The notes beneath the pieces were generated by a model. That model did no database searches. It was not told where the DNA came from and was given only the letters and a program-made list of their open reading frames with translations. Below are positions 62,348 through 64,000 of a DNA stretch of 64,000 nucleotides, piece by piece. How positions within the stretch are numbered: position 1 is the first letter of the stretch; every line of letters begins with the position of its first letter. The position numbers and the translations under genes are program-made. The stretch comes from CAYMAZ01 sp964388575 (GTDB taxonomy: Bacteria; Bacteroidota; Bacteroidia; Bacteroidales; DTU049): the NCBI GenBank assembly GCA_964388575.1, contig CAYMAZ010000014.1, forward strand, positions 1 to 64,000, given 5' to 3'.

Positions 62348-63643
62348 ATGTTTACTCAGATCATTAATAAACAAACAAAAATTTCAGTGGTTGGACTGGG
62401 ATATGTTGGACTGCCTATTGCTCTCGGACTTGCCAGGAAAGCATCCGTAATCGGTTTTGATATCAAGCCCGACAGGGTTGAGCTCATGAAAAACCACACA
62501 GATCCGAGCAACGAACTGCCTGCTTCGGCATTTCACGGCTGTGATATTCAGTTTACAAGCCAAGCTGAAGACCTTAAGGATGCTACTTTCCATATTGTGG
62601 CAGTTCCAACTCCAATTAACAAGCACAATCTCCCAGATTTGACTCCACTCATCAAAGCATCTGAAACTCTGGGAAAAGTATTGAAAAAAGGAGATATTGT
62701 TGTGTATGAATCAACTGTTTATCCGGGAGCAACCGAAGAAGATTGTGTCCCCGTTCTTGAGAAATTCTCAGGATTAAAGTTTCCGGATGATTTTTCGGTC
62801 GGATATTCACCTGAGCGCATTAATCCGGGAGACAAGGTTCACACATTGGAAAATACAGTCAAAATTGTGTCCGGTCATGATTCGAAAACACTTGATACTG
62901 TTGCTTCTGTTTACGAGCTTGTCATTGAGGCAGGTGTTCACAAAGCACCCACCATTAAAGTTGCTGAAGCTGCAAAAATCATTGAAAACACACAACGTGA
63001 TGTGAATATTGCATTAATGAATGAACTTTCAATAATTTTCAACCGGATGGGAATCAACACATTTGATGTTCTGGAAGCTGCCGGAACAAAATGGAATTTT
63101 TTAAAATTCCAACCAGGATTGGTAGGAGGACATTGTATTGGTGTGGACCCATATTATCTGGCTTTTAAAGCACAGGAATATCGTTATCATCCCCAGATCA
63201 TAAGATCAGGACGATTTGTAAATGATAGTATGGGCTTTTACGTTGCCAAACAGCTGGTAAAAAAACTCATTGCAACAGGCAAAAATCTGCTTAAAACAAA
63301 AACACTTGTGATGGGTATTACATTCAAAGAAGATGTAACTGATATCCGAAATTCAAGAGTGATCGACATCGTCACTGAACTCAAAACATACGGCGTTAAT
63401 GTTGATGTTCATGACCCACATGCTGATCCTGAAGAAGTATTCCACGAATATGGTTTTTCTACAATTGAAAAACCTGACCGTGATTACGATGCCATTATTG
63501 TTGCAGTGATGCATAAAGAATTTGCAGAGTATTCTGAATCACAATTTATGGAAATGATGAACCCTGACGGAAAACAAATTCTTTTTGACATCAAGGGAAT
63601 ATACAGAAATAAAATTAAGCATATGACATACTGGAGTTTGTAA
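62348..63643 (+). CDS. UDP-N-acetyl-hexosamine 6-dehydrogenase, WbpA-like
   Basis: A 431-residue nucleotide-sugar dehydrogenase that oxidises C6 to a carboxylate in two NAD+ steps. The NAD motif is VVGLGYVGLPIALGLARK. Others are VYESTVYPGATEEDCVP, GYSPERINPGDKVHTL, AEAAKIIENTQRDVNIALMNEL (in two parts), and the catalytic Cys in GLVGGHCIGVDPYYLA. The family holds UDP-GlcNAc and UDP-GalNAc 6-dehydrogenases (WbpA, WbpO, TviB). With the three preceding genes, WbpA is the best fit, giving UDP-GlcNAcA, the first intermediate. Confidence 0.93.
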   Translation: MFTQIINKQTKISVVGLGYVGLPIALGLARKASVIGFDIKPDRVELMKNHTDPSNELPASAFHGCDIQFTSQAEDLKDATFHIVAVPTPINKHNLPDLTPLIKASETLGKVLKKGDIVVYESTVYPGATEEDCVPVLEKFSGLKFPDDFSVGYSPERINPGDKVHTLENTVKIVSGHDSKTLDTVASVYELVIEAGVHKAPTIKVAEAAKIIENTQRDVNIALMNELSIIFNRMGINTFDVLEAAGTKWNFLKFQPGLVGGHCIGVDPYYLAFKAQEYRYHPQIIRSGRFVNDSMGFYVAKQLVKKLIATGKNLLKTKTLVMGITFKEDVTDIRNSRVIDIVTELKTYGVNVDVHDPHADPEEVFHEYGFSTIEKPDRDYDAIIVAVMHKEFAEYSESQFMEMMNPDGKQILFDIKGIYRNKIKHMTYWSL

Positions 63644-63645
63644 TC

Positions 63646-64000
63646 ATGAATGGGAAAATACTTGTTACTGGGGGAACAGGTTATATCGGTTCCCATACAG
63701 TCTGTCAGTTACTGATATCCGGCTGGAATGTGGTGAGTATTGACAATTTGTCTAACAGTTATGAAGATGTCAATGAGCGGATTGAATCCATTACGGGCAA
63801 ACAATTTGATTTTATCAGAGCAGACTTATGTAACCAGGAGGATGTCAGGACAATTTTTAAAAACCATCCTGACATTATCGGAATCATCCATTTTGCAGCA
63901 TCTAAATCAGTCGGAGAGTCTGTTTTAAAACCTTTACAATATTATTACAATAATCTTGTTTCACTGATTCATTTACTTAACATTTCAAAAGAATATCCTG
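63646..64000 (+). CDS. galE: UDP-glucose/GlcNAc 4-epimerase (partial, runs off the window)
   Basis: The frame starts at ATG 63646, three bases after the dehydrogenase stop codon, and stays open to the last base (118 codons). The N-terminal NAD-binding motif GGTGYIGSHTVCQLL is followed by SIDNLSNSYEDVNERI and IIHFAASKSVGESVLKP, as in GalE proteins. The substrate of this family is a UDP-hexose or UDP-N-acetylhexosamine; position at the end of the Wbp-like operon suggests the latter. The C-terminal two thirds lie outside the window. Confidence 0.92.
   Translation, partial: MNGKILVTGGTGYIGSHTVCQLLISGWNVVSIDNLSNSYEDVNERIESITGKQFDFIRADLCNQEDVRTIFKNHPDIIGIIHFAASKSVGESVLKPLQYYYNNLVSLIHLLNISKEYP

Noticed and set aside
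1..64000. CRISPR arrays, prophage genes or complete insertion sequences
   Set aside because: No regularly spaced direct repeats, transposase or phage structural gene could be found on either strand.

Overview
The window looks like a draft-assembly contig from a member of the Bacteroidota, most likely an anaerobic or facultative, heterotrophic Bacteroidales-like organism known only from its genome. Several lines of evidence point there. Almost every gene start is preceded by the Bacteroidota -7 promoter element TAnnTTTG, with no Shine-Dalgarno pattern. There is a TonB-dependent receptor with a carboxypeptidase-regulatory-like domain. One protein has a C-terminal type IX secretion (Por) sorting domain. 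There is an S46 dipeptidyl-peptidase, a bacterial-CCDC81-type HU/SPOR protein, DUF5606, a FISUMP domain and the ExbB/ExbD/ExbD cassette typical of this phylum. Base composition is AT-rich. Two runs of exactly ten N mark scaffold joins, and both fall inside genes (deoC and gcvP).

Layout. 1-53 is the end of a tRNA-Gln (minus strand). 153-8855 holds a YitT-type membrane protein, an S46 peptidase, a small secreted carboxypeptidase-regulatory-like protein, a TonB-dependent receptor and a MuiA-like DUF4139 protein. 8884-11863 holds a MerR regulator, a cell-wall M23 peptidase, an FtsB/DivIC-like protein and a T9SS-secreted protein whose signal peptide carries an in-frame stop. 12147-18861 (minus) carries groES-groEL, then a sigma-54 activator / LptE / TPR / SecG operon, then an aldehyde dehydrogenase. 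19084-23279 has rplU-rpmA, tRNA-Ser(GGA), the four-gene ExbB/ExbD energy-transduction cassette and a universal stress protein. 23559-31951 contains a collagen-like lipoprotein, a thioredoxin-like protein overlapping meaB, a GH3-type adenylating enzyme, a deoxynucleoside kinase, kdsB, an HU/SPOR cell-envelope protein, trmB and an alkyltransferase-like protein. 31992-40950 holds deoC, a mannose-1-phosphate guanylyltransferase, a SprT-like protein, gcvP and the DUF5606-pyrK-pyrD operon. 40951-43890 is an unusually AT-rich accessory patch with a decayed dockerin-type gene and a FISUMP protein. 43891-58299 has an alpha/beta hydrolase, an AbgT transporter, mutS2, an ArsB/NhaD-type transporter, a very large NtrY-like histidine kinase, gyrB and two paralogous small lipoproteins. 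58441-64000 has a secreted-looking DUF362 ferredoxin-like protein and the start of a surface-polysaccharide operon (WbpE-, WbpD-, WbpB- and WbpA-like enzymes, then galE running off the edge).

How it fits together. Much of the window serves the cell envelope: LptE, KdsB, the GDP-mannose enzyme, the UDP-diacetamido-sugar-uronate genes, the TonB receptor and its ExbBD motor, the SPOR and M23 proteins. Peptide scavenging (S46 peptidase, AbgT) and nucleoside and one-carbon metabolism (deoC, deoxynucleoside kinase, pyrD/pyrK, gcvP) complete a protein- or peptide-using lifestyle.

The observations most worth a second look are: an ordered array of TGTCA/TGACA half-sites in front of groES; a foreign-looking duplicated tip inside gcvP, whose removal restores a full-length 959-residue protein; two surface-protein genes broken within or just after their signal peptides; and a DUF362 iron-sulphur protein with a Sec-type leader. 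No CRISPR array, prophage or complete insertion sequence was seen.
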